This document shows, one piece after another, positions 23,509-35,461 of a stretch of 64,000 nucleotides of DNA. This DNA comes from Centrapalus pauciflorus (lineage: Eukaryota; Streptophyta; Magnoliopsida; Asterales; Asteraceae): NCBI GenBank assembly GCA_020465985.1, contig JAANYP010002803.1, forward strand, positions 186,001-250,000. Direction: 5' to 3'. A model generated the notes under the pieces. The model was not told the origin of the DNA. It was given only the letters and a program-made list of their open reading frames with translations, and searched no databases. Within the stretch, counting starts at the first letter, position 1. Each line of letters begins with the position of its first letter. A program made the translations under genes and the position numbers.

Positions 23509-24251
23509 GTTTTAATTTTTATATTTATATATTTTTAAATAAGACTGAGAGTTTTTTATTTTTTGTATAATCCGTTCGAAAAAGTAAGTTTTTAACCGGT
23601 GCGTAATTTTGTATTTTTTCGATCAATTAACTTGAAAATCTAAATGGTTCGTCGTATAATCCATTCAAAAAAAGTCAAAATTGTTCGTCTTTTTTCTGAA
23701 CGAAAGTATCTAAAATTAAATTGGTTGATCGTTTTTTCGGTCAGTTAAATTAAAAATCAAAATGGTGGGTAATTTTTTTAGGAAAAAACTCTTAAAATCA
23801 AATTGGTTGGTCGTTTTTTCTTTTGGTTATATAGAAAATCAGAATGTTTTTTTTTCCAATTAGAAATTAGAGTGATTGGTTGTTTTTTTGTGTTACTAAA
23901 CTGAAAACCGAAATGAACCGTCGTTTTTTTCGAACAAAAACATTTAAAATCAATTTGATCATTTTATTGTTTAATTAAGTTAAAAAAAATCATAAATAAA
24001 TAATCGTATATTATATAATCAAACGAAAAAAAATTAACCAATTTAATTTCAAATGTTTTTGATTGAAAAAAACCGATAGATCATTCCATGTTTCAATAAT
24101 AAAACGAGAAAAACGACCAATCAATCTAATTATTAATGTTTTCGATCGGAGAAAACGACATAGCATTTCGATTTTCAAATTAACCAAACGGAAAAAAGAT
24201 TGAGCAAATTAGTTTTAAATGTTTTCGCTCGAAAAAAATTACGAACCATTT
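23509..24251. mobile_element. Left arm of inner foldback palindrome
   Basis: Degenerate ~75-bp subunits (AAAATCAAATTGGTTGGTCG-like, separated by poly-T tracts) run through the arm. The arm continues at 41093-41226 after the inserted solo LTR, and matches the reverse complement of 41226-41971 almost throughout. The CATTT at 24247-24251 is duplicated at 41088-41092. Confidence 0.85.
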
Positions 24252-24545
24252 TGTAAGACCCAAGATTTCTCAGGTCTTAAGTCTAGGCCCCAGTAGCAAT
24301 GCAATATCAATCAGGAAACTAAGATAATAATTAACAGTGCAGAATTAAAGTTAATTACAATCAGAGACAATTTTAAGTAATAGGGTATAAACTTCTAGAC
24401 TATTACGTCAAATCACAAAATATAAACTAGCCCCAAACCCCAAAGCTTTATCATCAATCAAGTACCAAGGTGTTGAAACAGGTTCTAAAGCACTTCAAGC
24501 TCTTTCAAAGTCCTGACCTATGAACTAGGTCCATCCAATCCTTTG

Positions 24546-25200
24546 TGTAAGGTCTACACAACACGGATCTATTTAGACGCGAGACCGTCAACGAGTGCGG
24601 AATCCTCGTTAACGGGTTGACGGTAACAACTCTCACTAGGAACACGGAGACTATCAATAAGCTGTACGAACTACGAGGGACGCACCTACAAATTGATTCT
24701 CTCCGAAACAACACTAAAACCACTGATAAACTCGAAATCGCCTTTTGCTTAATCTCTCTCGAATTCTGCAAAAAGTCCCTTAATGATTCGAGTCTATCCC
24801 TAATTATAGAGGCTAATTCGAGTCTGCCATGGGCCAAACTCGAATCAGGCCCAAGGCCCATTCGAGTTTGTCCTCTGGACACTCTCGAATCTACCTTATG
24901 TGAAACATTCGAATCTGCCTAGGAATACATTCGAATCTGTCATAGATTCGAATGCCAATCCTTATAGAATTCGAATTTACTCTTTCACCTATTTAACTTA
25001 GAATTAAAACTTATGTTTTTAACTTATGTTTGATTTTATCTTTGATCTTTATGTTTGAACTTCTTGTAATACGTTACATCAAGTTCAAACATATAATCAA
25101 TAATAATTATCAAACATATATAAACATATATATCAAACACTTGCTAAAACCACAATGTTGGATCACTTAGACTGCTATCGTCACACAGGGTGTACCAACA
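24546..25200 (-). mobile_element. Solo LTR related to the Copia-1 LTR
   Basis: The 655-bp LTR starts TGTAAGGTCTACAC and ends GGTGTACCAACA, with TSD CTTTG at 24541-24545 and 25201-25205. It is clearly related to, but diverged from, the Copia-1 LTRs at 25433 and 38272. Orientation is inferred from that similarity. Confidence 0.9.
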
Positions 25201-25432
25201 CTTTGTCTTTACCTGAAAAATAATGCAACAACGGGGTAAGCTTAATTGCTTAGTGAGAATGTATAATTTCACATTTAACATGCAATTATGAACGCGGAAA
25301 GCACATGCACTGCACTCGGCTCATGCACGACTCAGCTCTATTGCTCATGCACTGCACTAGGCTCATGCACAGCTCAAATCTCGAAGGGACATTGGCCAAT
25401 TTAATGCTCTTTTGATGCGCGTCTTTGCTCAG

Positions 25433-26100
25433 TGTAAGGTCTACCACTACTAGATCTATCTAGACGCGGATCCGTGAACGAGTGCGGAATCCTCGTTAAC
25501 GGTTAGACGGACAACTCTCAACAACGAAACACGGAGACTATCAGAGGCTGAACGAACGACTGACGAACGATCCTACGAACTGATTCTCTCCGAAACGGAC
25601 CTAAAGCTGATGATAAACTCGAGATCGCCTTAAGCTTAATTCCTCACGAATTCTGCTAAAAGTCTGCTAATGACTCGAGTCTATCCCTAATTATAGACCC
25701 TGATTCGAGTCTGATGTGGGCCAAACTCGAATCTGGCCCAAGGCCCATTCGAGTCTGTCCACAATGACACTCTCGAATCTGGGCACATTCGAATCTAAGG
25801 CTACATTCGAATCTATCACAGATTCGAATGTCTACCCATATATAATTCGAATCTAGCCAAAACACTTAAACACCTAAGTGTTGAAACTTATGTTTTTACC
25901 TTATGAATGAGTTAATCTTTGAACTTTATGTTTGAACATCTTGTAATATGTTACATCAAGTTCAAACACACAATCAATAACAGTCAAACATATATAAACA
26001 TATATATCAACACACTCATTAACTCTCAATACTCTGAATATTACTTAAACCAAAATGTTAGATCGATTAGACTGATATCGTCACACAAGGTGTACCAACA
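25433..26100 (-). repeat. Copia-1 3' LTR
   Basis: 668 bp, identical in length to the 5' LTR at 38272-38939 and almost identical in sequence. It contains many ATTCGAA / CTCGAAT motifs (about 25672-25855). Confidence 0.95.
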
Positions 26101-26112
26101 GACTCCCCCTTG
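26101..26112 (-). promoter_or_regulatory. Copia-1 polypurine tract
   Basis: Read on the minus strand, AAGGGGGAGTC abuts the 3' LTR. It is the plus-strand DNA primer site. Confidence 0.85.
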
Positions 26113-26141
26113 ACGATAGCTTCTAATTATTTACATCAAAT

Positions 26142-29100
26142 TTAAGTACTAGAACTATATATACTACTGCCTGCATATAATCCAACATCTATACAAACTT
26201 TAACTACCTTCTGGAACTTCCTGGCTTCAGATCTCCATGCTTTAGTAAAGAAGATAGGCTGATCATGTAACTTCTTCAGGTCGTCCTTTGATAGATTTAT
26301 CAAATGCAGTGGATCATATACCTTCAAAATGACCTTCTCGTCTTGATCCTCCATGATGGCTTCAGCAGTGTCAATCTCGAGGTACCACCATTTCATGTTG
26401 CTCAAAGTATTCTGTGGCATCGATTTCATTGGAACCTTTTTCAGACATTTGACTGGCTTATAAATCATTCTGGCCCAAGGCCTTCCAGTATGAGGATCTA
26501 TCCTTGATCCATCCTCGACCCTTTTGCCTGATCTCGGCTTAAGCCTCTCAAACTTTCCTGAACGACCCTCTTTTCTTATTATTCTTGCCATGACTTCAGC
26601 CACGGGTCTTCGCCTATATTAATCAGTTCCTTCCATGCTAGTTCCTTAACCTCAATCTTGGGCAGTGAGTTGAACGCTCTCAGTGTTCGCCTCAAGTATT
26701 GAAGGCCATCTCTTCTTTTCAAAATAAACAGCTGCAGTTCTCTGTCAAAGAACCAGCTAATAATCCCTCCAGAAAAATTTCCAGCACTTGGATTTCTCAT
26801 CTTCTTCTTTATCTTCAGCTGATCTTTCTTTTGTTCCTTCTTAAACCAAAGATTTATCAACTCACCTCTGGATGGCTCCTTCTCTGCCTCTTCAAGTTCT
26901 TTGTCTTCAACTGAGGCTACCTTGATGTAGTCTATATCAATCACATTATGATTTTGGCCCTCATACAGTTCCGTGACAGGTTGTGAATTGATTATCACCT
27001 CATTGACATGATCGTCCTTGTCATCTAACACTTCATCATCCGATTTCCAGTCAACGACGTCCTCTGGAATGAATTCACCTTCTTCCAACTCTTCGACGTC
27101 ATCTTCAAAATCGAATTCCATAAGCTCTTACTCAATATCTTTCAGCGCATCTATCATGTCGCTATCCAAAGCCCTTGAAGAACCTGCTTCTCCTACTTCT
27201 CCTCCTAGACTAGGCTCCCCCTCAGATTGAGCAGTCTGAGCAGCAGAAAGATCTACTGGCTCATTCTGTCTTTTTGGGCTGGGATCATTGCCTTGATTGT
27301 CCTCATCATCATCTTCTCTTGGCCTCTCAATTTCTTGATCACGGCAGGATGTCTCCCCCTGAGCCTGAAGATTTTTCATTAACTGCTCAATGAGGGAGCG
27401 CATCGATCTTAACTCAGCTGCCTGATCGCAGACGAACGTCTTCAGCTCCACATTCTCTTCCTGGATTTTTTCTACAGTCTTCTTCAATTTAGCATTTTCA
27501 TTATCTAGATTTGCGTTATGTGCCTGAATTTCACCCGTTGCCTGTGTTAGGCTTAGGATTTGAACGTGTTGGAAGTCAACGCGAGCTTTGAGCTGCATAA
27601 ACCTCTGGTTGTCAGCGTAGGCGGCCGAGGTAGATGGAATGGACTGAACAGGAGAAGGGATGAATGGTGGTGGAATATATGGCTCATGTTGAGGTGGTGG
27701 TGATGGTGGAGCGGTGGCTTGTGGTTCTTGAGTTTGAGGTTGAGGTTGTTGTGCATCGGACGCTGAAGATGTCCCTTGCATAAACCTGTGACGCTTGGCC
27801 CGCTGCCTAGTCACCAAGGGAGCAACTTCCTCTTCTTCAAAATCTGAATCGTCAGATTCCCTTGCCTCTCTTCTCCCCGATCCCTCTTCATTCACTATCA
27901 ACCTAGATCCATAGGTTCCAATTTGAATATTTGGTTCTGTAGCCACTGATTCAGGAGCTTCAACCTCCAGCTCCTCCATATCTTCCGACTCTGATTAAGA
28001 TGATGTCAAACCTTTATCAGCCTGTTCTGGCTCATACTCTTCCACATCTCTTAATACGTCTTCTTCTCCTTCAGGTGGACTGAGCAATTCACCAACTAAT
28101 GCTGCGGCCACATCTTCGTTTGCATGGGGTCCTGATGCCCATATTTCTTCTAATGTTTGCGCGATTTGCTCAGATTCTGGAACCGCACTCGAAGGCCCTG
28201 CTTCCTGTGCTTGAGGTTGCTGACTTGTGGAAGGCCTGGTTGCCTGAATTTGACTCGCTGACGGTCTTTGTCGACGTCTCTGAGCACGCGGTTGCTGTTG
28301 TTGTTGACGTTGTTGTGGTTGTTGTTGCGGTTGAAATTCAACGACCCCTGCCCAGTTGGCATCTTCCGGGGCTTGAAACTCCCTATCCAAAATTGCTCCG
28401 AATAGTGGACGCTCAACAGGGACAGCCAATCTTCCTCGATGTGAGGAACAATCAGCGAAAATCCTTTTGTCCATGATGGCAACACTCTGAAAGTCATTTG
28501 ATAGCGGCAAGTTCGGCAAGAAGTGCCTTATCAGCATCATAATGAACCTTGGGTACAACAAGAATTGTTGATTTTCGGGGGCTGTGATCTGGTGAACAAA
28601 TTCTGAAAAGAACATCTCCGAAAAACTGTAAGGCCGATTATATACCATCGCGACAATCCCCGACTGAATCTTCGCCACTATATAGTCGAATCCTGCTTTC
28701 TTTGGAGCAAAGCACACCATAAACACATGCGCCAGAAACCTTCACTGCCCGATCAACCCACTCTTCATATATGACACTTTTGTCACATCGAGGCTGTACC
28801 CCATTCTTTGAAAGGCCGCTTGCCTTATACTCAAAGGAAATTCTATTGGACCAGCTTCTTCTTCCTGAGTGCCCAGCTGCAGCACTTGACGAAGCATATC
28901 AGCCGAGAATACCAATGGCTGTCGTGCAATACGAGTGCGTAGAACTGTCGGAGTGACCGAGCAGTCTACCTGCAAATGATCGTAGAACTGACGAATGTAG
29001 GGTAACACAAGCTGCACATTATGCCACAGTGCAAATCCGATTCTAGATTCAACGAGAAAATCAAGCACTTGACGAAATCCCAGCGCCTCAGGGAGATTCA

Positions 29101-29152
29101 GATCTGGATGAAGCACCATATTGTGCTTAGGAACGAACGCTCGAATAGCCAT
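26142..29152 (-). pseudogene. Copia-1 third ORF (env-like position), broken
   Basis: One ancestral frame of about 1,000 codons starts at ATG 29152 (MAIRAFVPKHNMV). It is interrupted by in-frame stops at 28742, 27995 and 27128 and by one frameshift near 26600. The N-terminal domain has FRQVLDFLVESRIGFALW, a VLRTRI...LVFSADMLRQVLQL block and FLLYPRFIMMLIRHF, and resembles the extra ORF of SIRE-type elements. A Gln-rich and acidic/Pro-rich middle follows, then a coiled coil (about 27360-27600; NANLDNENAKLKKTVEKI). The basic C-terminal domain (26142-26603) has MKWWYLEID and KVYDPLHLINL. Function is unknown; no clear signal peptide or fusion peptide is seen, so I would not call it an envelope protein. 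A related ORF lies in Copia-2 (51897-56082). Confidence 0.8.
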
Positions 29153-30118
29153 TTCTGCACAATAAACAAAACTATTAGATCCATTAAAAATTAATAAACT
29201 TGTTTAAATTTAAATCTGTTTTATTTTGAACTTGTTTAAGTACAAAATCCAACACGATTAAATTTCTACAAGTTTAATAACATTTAAATTAAATAGTGCA
29301 AATAAACAATAGATTCGAAAGTAACAGATTCGAAGAGTCCCTATTCGAGTGTAATGGACAGATTCGAAGGTCATGGTCATCTCGAATCTAATGACAGATT
29401 CGAGAAACCCATGAACAGATTCGAACGGCCGAATCTATTTCAAAGACCAAATCTCTTAATTTTAACATTTTTGGACCTAGAAAATTACATTCAATTGTCC
29501 TACTAGTTACTAATCACAGATATATGCCTTTAATTTGACTTTTTATCGGTCCAAACTTGGTAATTTTGTAAAAAAAACCTATTTCGACCCTTAAAACTTC
29601 AAAAATCGATGATTTAGCCTAAAATTGTGTATAAAACTACATGAATCTTGTACAATCAAGTTGATTATACCTAGGTACAGTAGTAGAATCGAACACACAA
29701 GCTTTAAACTCGATGAAATGTCGTTTATGTGAGAAACGATAGATTCGAGAATAGATTCGAAATCGCCACTATAGACTCGAGGAAGTAGATTCAAAAACAG
29801 TAAGAATTAAATGTCTTCACTGTTGACCTATTTATACGACCAACCTTCGAGTCTAAGTCCCTAGTCGAATCTATTGACAGATTCGAAGTCTTACCACTTC
29901 GAGTCTGTCCTAGATTCGAAACCACCAAACACTTAGAAAAATTTCGAAAATTTTGAAATAACTTCAACTTTTCCAACCCTTTTCTACGGTATCGAGTAAC
30001 CAGATAAACTATGCCAACTCTTTTACCCTAAGCATAAGATATTTCACGCAATGTTTATTTTATCCAACTTTGAATGCACCCTCAGTAACTTTTGACCTTT
30101 TACCTAAGTAAAAATTAA

Positions 30119-30198
30119 TCTAAAATAAAATAAAATAAGATAAAATAAAATAAACTAAGGAAAAATAAAATAAAATAAAATAAAATAAATAAAATAAA
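30119..30198. repeat. (TAAAA)n microsatellite
   Basis: Imperfect pentanucleotide TAAAA run within the Copia-1 spacer. Confidence 0.9.
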
Positions 30199-30587
30199 AT
30201 TTTGACCAAAAAATTTATTCTAGACTTAAGCTATACTTAACAAATTTACAACCTAAGCTAAAAATTAAACGAAATGTTTTTGATGAGTATAGTCGAAGAA
30301 AGGTTCAATCAGATAGCGATGTCTGATACTAACTTTCAGTACTTAAACTTTTACACTTAGGAATTTTTGATTCCTTTGATTATTTGTCGTGACATACCTA
30401 TATAGCCGATTGTTGGTATTTTACCCCTTTAAACACTCTACATTTCGGAATATCTCTTGGCATTTTTATTTATCAGGAAATTATCTTAAGTGACTCAGAC
30501 ATAGACATACTTTTATGATCAAGGCACACAGACAAAGGTTCTAACTTATTGGTATTTGCAAACTTTCTTTAAAAGACAAACATCGGA

Positions 30588-30762
30588 CACAGGTCTGTAT
30601 TTTCATACAACAAAGTGTCTTAGTTTGACTTAAGGTTTATTTTTAAAGTTAGCAAGACAGCGGTGACAGGTCTGTACTGACGTACAACAAAGCGACATGT
30701 CTGCTAACCCGAATCTAAACAGAGACAACAGGTCTGTACTTATGTACAACAGAGTTGCATGT
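30588..30762 (-). repeat. Three imperfect hairpin repeats
   Basis: ACAGGTCTGTA, a short loop and TACAACA recur at about 30590-30613, 30666-30690 and 30728-30751. Each has a GTAC...GTAC (or ATA...TAT) palindromic core. The spacing is about 76 and 62 bp. Confidence 0.65.
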
Positions 30763-31335
30763 TTTCGACTCTCAGTTTTGTATGATATTTCTATTCTTTC
30801 CATTTTAAGATGTATTTGATGTTGCCATACATCCCCAGAAAGTTTGCATACCTCATTTAGACTCAAAGTTTGTATGTCTTGTACATAAAAATTAAGACCG
30901 ATTGGTCATACATCTAAGTTAGTGACACGCTTGACTTTTTCTAGAATATTTTATTAGCCTTGAGATTTCCTATATGTATTATGCCTACCAACACATCAAA
31001 CTAAATAAAGTATAACACTTAGAATTTAGTTGCATTATGTGTGAAAGCCTAAACACTTAGAGTTTGTAACGACTGTGCTAATTTTCGTCACTTTGAACCT
31101 ATGTATCTAAGACTTAACTCATTTTTTTTTGATATTCTCTTTTTTTGTATTTTTGTAATTTTCTCTCTTTTTTCTTTTGTTTTTCATAAGAAAAAGCAGT
31201 AAAATAAGCTAACCTACTAACTTACTAAAAATAGAAACCTGCTAAAAATAGAAACTTACCTAAATTAGCAGACTACTGTAGAGAAGGAAATACTACAACT
31301 CTAAAAGAAAATAAACTACTACTACTAAGGTCAAT

Positions 31336-32022
31336 TTACTCTGGGTTGCGCATTCCATTCAGTTGAATTAAATACTCAAACCGTGACTTATCAAACGCTT
31401 TGGTAAATAAATCTGCATTATTATCTTCTGTAGCCACTTTTACCAGTTTGATTAAGTTCTTTTCAGCACAATCACGAATAAAATGATGCCTTATGTCTAT
31501 GTGCTTCGTTTTGTTGTGTTTAACTGGATTATTAGTTATAGCAATAGTAGACTGGTTATCTATCCTAATTGGAGTTTGAGTATAAGCCAAACCGTAATCC
31601 CGCAATTGTTGTTGTATCCACAGAACCTGTGAGCAGCAACTACCAGCAGCAACATACTCGGCCTCGCACGTTGACACGACTACCGATGTTTGTTTCTTGC
31701 ATTGCCAGGACACCAATCTCCCTCCTAGGAACTGACAACCTCCAGTTGTTGATTTGCGCGTCAAGCTGCATCCTCCGTAGTCAGAATCTGTGAACGCCTC
31801 CAACTCTAGATCTCCCTCCGCGTGATACCAAAGTCCCAGCTTCGGTTTCGACTTGAGGTATCGTAGAATCCACTTCACAGCTTTCATATGAATCTCCTTC
31901 GGATTCGCTTGAAACCTAGCACAAATACACACAGCAAACATAATATCAGGTCTTGAAGCAGTTAAATACATAAGTGACCCAATCATGGCCCGATATAAAG
32001 TCGGATCCACATCGGCTCCCAA
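31336..32022 (-). pseudogene. Copia-1 RNase H
   Basis: The C-terminal part of pol begins with the RT end (YRAMIGSLMYLTASRPDIMF). RNase H motifs FTDSDYGG, STCEAEYVA, IRIDNQSTI and KHIDIRHHFIRD are all present, so the catalytic acidic residues are kept. It ends naturally in NGMRNPE. It lies in a different frame from the RT ORF; the frameshift falls near 32020. Confidence 0.9.
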
Positions 32023-33473
32023 AATTTCAGTCCCGGCCCGAGATTGTGATTCACTTGAATCGGCGTGCTGAAGTGGGCAGTCAACTTTGTTCCTTCCATC
32101 CCGAAACGCTCTAATATGTCATAGACATACTTGGTCTGATGGATAAACATGCCTTCCTTCTTCTGGTCAACTTGTAACCCCAAAAAGAAATTCAACTCCC
32201 CCATAGCACTCATCTCCAACTTAGACTTCATCACCTTCTCGAAATCTTTGCACATCTGTTCGTCTGATGATCCAAAGATGATATCATCGACGTACACTTG
32301 TACCAAGATAAAGTCTTCTCCCTTCCTCTTAACAAAGAGAGTACTATCTATCCTACCCCTTTCAAAACCGTTTTCTAAAAGATGCTTGGATAACGTCTCA
32401 TACCACGCCCTAGGTGCCTGATGTAATCCGTATAGAGCCTTATCTAAACGATATACTCTATCAGGATATTTTGGATCTGTAAATCCGGGCGGTTGTTCTA
32501 CATACACCAACTCCTTCACTTTCCCATACAGGAAAGCACTCTTAACATCTAACTGATATACTTTAAAACCCTTGAAGGAGGCAAATGCTAGAAACAACTT
32601 AATGGCTTCCAGCATTGCTACTGGTGCAAAAACCTCATTGTAATCGATTCCCTCCTCTTGGTTGAAACCCTTTACAACTAACCTTGCCTTGTTGTGCGTG
32701 ACTATACCCCGATCGTCTCTTTTGCACTTAAAAACCCATTTGGTTCCTATTGCTATTTCCCCTCGAGGTAACGGAACTAACTCCCACACTTCTAGTTTCC
32801 TAAATTGCGAAAGTTCTTCCTGCATCGCTTCAACCCAAGAGCTATCCTTAAGTGCCATTTGCACATTTTTTGGCTCTACTTGTGATATGAAACACGAATA
32901 TAGACATGTGTGATATGCCTCGGAGTCGTTTATCATCGACAACAACACAGTGTTGTTATTTACACTACTCCGAGTCCTCATACCCTCATTAGGATTTCCT
33001 ATGATGCTTTCTATTGGATGGTTCTTGTTAATCCTAGAGGTCTCTATTTCATCAACCCTTAGATTATCTCCTAAGTTCGATCCTATTTCACCTAATGGGG
33101 GAACAGGCTCAGCTTCTACATTTTCCTGCTCACGGACGTTTTCCTCAGAGTTGGAACTCGATGCTTGAGTCTGATTCTCAGTGGTAGGTGCTTCTTGATC
33201 AGCAACTTCTGGAGATCTATCTACAGTCGCAGTAGGCTCGGATGTAGATTCAAACGTGGTCCTCGGAAAGATTTGGCCATCGTCGTTCAAATGCAACGTC
33301 GCCATGTCCTTTTCGATTGTACCTGCATTATCATCCAAAGGAATGTTAAATGACTCAAATAACTTATCATAGTCAAATATCCATTCCGGACCAGTTTGGG
33401 GTTCATGTGTATAACTTGTGACTTTAATATTATACACAATCTCCACAGTACCATTTGTTTTGTTAAAAACCAT
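31983..33473 (-). pseudogene. Copia-1 reverse transcriptase (with integrase C-terminal tail)
   Basis: The 496-codon frame begins in the variable integrase tail. RT follows: WVFKCKRDDRG, KARLVVKGFNQEEGIDY, FAPVAMLEAIKLFLAFA, QLDVKSAFLYG, LYGLHQAPRAWY and the catalytic YVDDIIFGS. It is joined by frameshifts to integrase upstream (near 33473) and RNase H downstream (near 32020). The RT core itself is undamaged. Confidence 0.92.
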
Positions 33474-34711
33474 TTGTTTGGTGAGTTCGACACATAACCT
33501 AGGAAGTATCCTTCGTCAGCCTTTTCACCAAACTTCGGTTGATGTTTTGTTCTTAAAAGAGTGCACGGTACTCCAAACAGTTCGAATCCAGTTAAGTTAG
33601 GTGGCCGTTTATTCAAAATTTCATAGCATGTTTTGTTCAACGATTTGACTGTAAGGAGTCGGTTTAAAATTTGGCACGCGGTATTCACTGCCTCCCCCCA
33701 AAACATGGTAGGAAGCTTTGAATCCGAAAGCATAGTCCTTGCAGCTTCAATCAAAGTTCTATTTTTACGTTCGGCCACCCCATTCTGTTGAGGTTCATAT
33801 GGTGCACTGAATTGATGCACTATGCCCTTTGATAGGCAATATACACCAATTACAGTGTTTTTGAATTCAGTCCCATTATCACTACGAATATATTTAACCC
33901 TTGTTTCGTAGGAGTTCTCCATTTGGTCTAAGAACCCGATGAGCTTTGCAGCCGTCTCATCCTTCGTACCTAAAAAGAAAACCCAAGAAAAACGTGAGTA
34001 ATCGTCAGTGATAACTAAGCAGTACCAACTACCTCCGATACTCCTTTTGTTGATTGGGCCGAAAAGGTCCATGTGCAACAAATCGAATGTTGAGGCGATT
34101 GAATTCTGCTTCTTGGACTTGTGTGTCTTTTTATGCTGTTTGCCCTTCATGCACGGTAGACACTTGTCCTCGAACTGAAAACTTTTCATGGGCACACCCT
34201 GCACCAGTCCATTCTTCGTTATGTAATTCATCTTCCTTAGGTGCAGGTGAGCCATGCGTCTGTGCCACAGTACTGATTCCGTCTCTGAAGCTTTGGATAA
34301 TAGACAGATTGGCCCCATCGAAGTCTCAGGCTTGTTCATATCCAGCATGTACAAGTCGTTCTTCCTTGGCGCCCGCATCAATACCAATTCTTCAGGAATT
34401 TTGAATCCCGGCTTTAGCACTAACGCCTCAGTGTCAGTAAATAACACCGAGTTCTTTTTATCACATATTTGAGATACACTAATGAGATTGTGAACCAGTT
34501 TATCAACGTGATAAACTTGGTCCAACTTTATTGTCCCATTAGTGAACACTCCGGTACCCGTGATATTTCCACCCTTGTTACCAGCGAATGATACGAATAC
34601 CCTATTACCTCCCTTGAAGTCTGTGAGTAGACTTCTTTCCCCCTTCATGTGCCTGGAGCAACCACTGTCGACGAACCACTTGTTGTTTGGACCTGTAGTT
34701 ATCTCCTGCAC
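33287..34711 (-). pseudogene. Copia-1 protease and integrase
   Basis: The protease triad is in WFVDSGCSRHM near the start. The integrase zinc region has LWHRRMAHLHLRKM and CLPCMKGK. The integrase core has LHMDLFGP, YIRSDNGTEF and QNGVAERKNRT, giving the D, D, E catalytic residues, then FWGEAVNTACQILNR and FELFGVPC. It lies in the same frame as gag, separated only by the TAA at 34727-34729. The useful frame ends near 33470, where the remaining ORF is out of frame. Confidence 0.92.
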
Positions 34712-34726
34712 ATGAAAGAAAAGAGG

Positions 34727-35461
34727 TTAGTTATCACGGGGAACCCAAGCCATGACTGACTTGGTAATACCATTCTCGTCCACATACGTGAACTCTTTCA
34801 AGTACCCATCTCGCCTTTCAGGTGACGTGGGCCTTTGAACTGAATTCTGTTGTGGTGCCGAGTGATTTAAGTTCACTCTTTGCCTTGGAGTAGGCATTTG
34901 TTGTGGAGCTCTAGAATAATTTCTATTATATGGCATTTCGGACTGTGATCCCTGAGCTCTTACCGGTGCGTATTGTCTAACTGGAGTATGAGACCTAACT
35001 GGAGTGTGTGACCTGCTAGGTGTGGTGCTCCTATAAACTTGTTGTGGTGCTGACCTAGATTGATTAATGACACGATTCAGTGAATTTGTCCTAATCACTT
35101 CCTTTGGTCCAACCTTAACCGGTGTGTTTTTCACAACTTGTTTAGGTGCGGCCTGCACAGCTTTCTCGGTACTTTGAGAACTGCTGGTGCTCGCCACACT
35201 AGTTGAGGGCTTAACAGGTGTTGGATTCACTGTCTTAGGTGTAACATCTGCTTTCCTAAGCGGACAGTGAGAAGCAACATGCCCCTTCTCGTGACATCTA
35301 AAGCAAGACATCTTATCTATGAACTTTTTGTGTGTTCCCTTAGATCTAGGTGTCTCACTAGTGTCTATTTCCTTTGGTACATCTACGGTGTCTGGCTCAT
35401 CGACCTGATCAGCCCAGGCAATTTTCTGTTTTCCTGCAGGTGTTTCACTGGAGGAAGACAC
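34727..35461 (-). pseudogene. Copia-1 gag C-terminal part with second zinc knuckle
   Basis: Contains CFRCHEKGHVASHC (CX2CX4HX4C), then a long basic Ser/Pro/Thr-rich tail, ending TKSVMAWVPRDN and TAA. The tail and the WVP ending are common for SIRE-like gag. It is separated from the preceding gag part by a one-base frame change at an A7 run (about 35473-35480). Confidence 0.85.

Larger units (their letters stand above)
29153..31335 (-). other. Copia-1 non-coding spacer between pol and ORF3
   Basis: No open frame with recognisable similarity. It holds two clusters of GATTCGA-type motifs (about 29310-29430 and 29735-29925), a (TAAAA)n tract and three imperfect hairpin repeats (30588-30762). It ends with an acceptor-like TTTTGTTTATTGTGCAG directly before the ORF3 start. 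A long spacer here is usual for SIRE-like elements with a third ORF. Confidence 0.7.

Noticed and set aside
24505..26113. Short frames in the Copia-1 and related solo LTRs (also 38495-39175)
   Set aside because: They occur only in LTRs, on both strands, with no conserved protein features.
26142..29152. Calling Copia-1 ORF3 a true envelope gene
   Set aside because: Position fits, but no signal peptide, fusion peptide or transmembrane anchor is clear; only third ORF of unknown function is supported.
26304..29976. Plus-strand frames opposite Copia-1 ORF3 and its spacer
   Set aside because: They are antisense shadows or AT-rich chance frames with no recognisable similarity.
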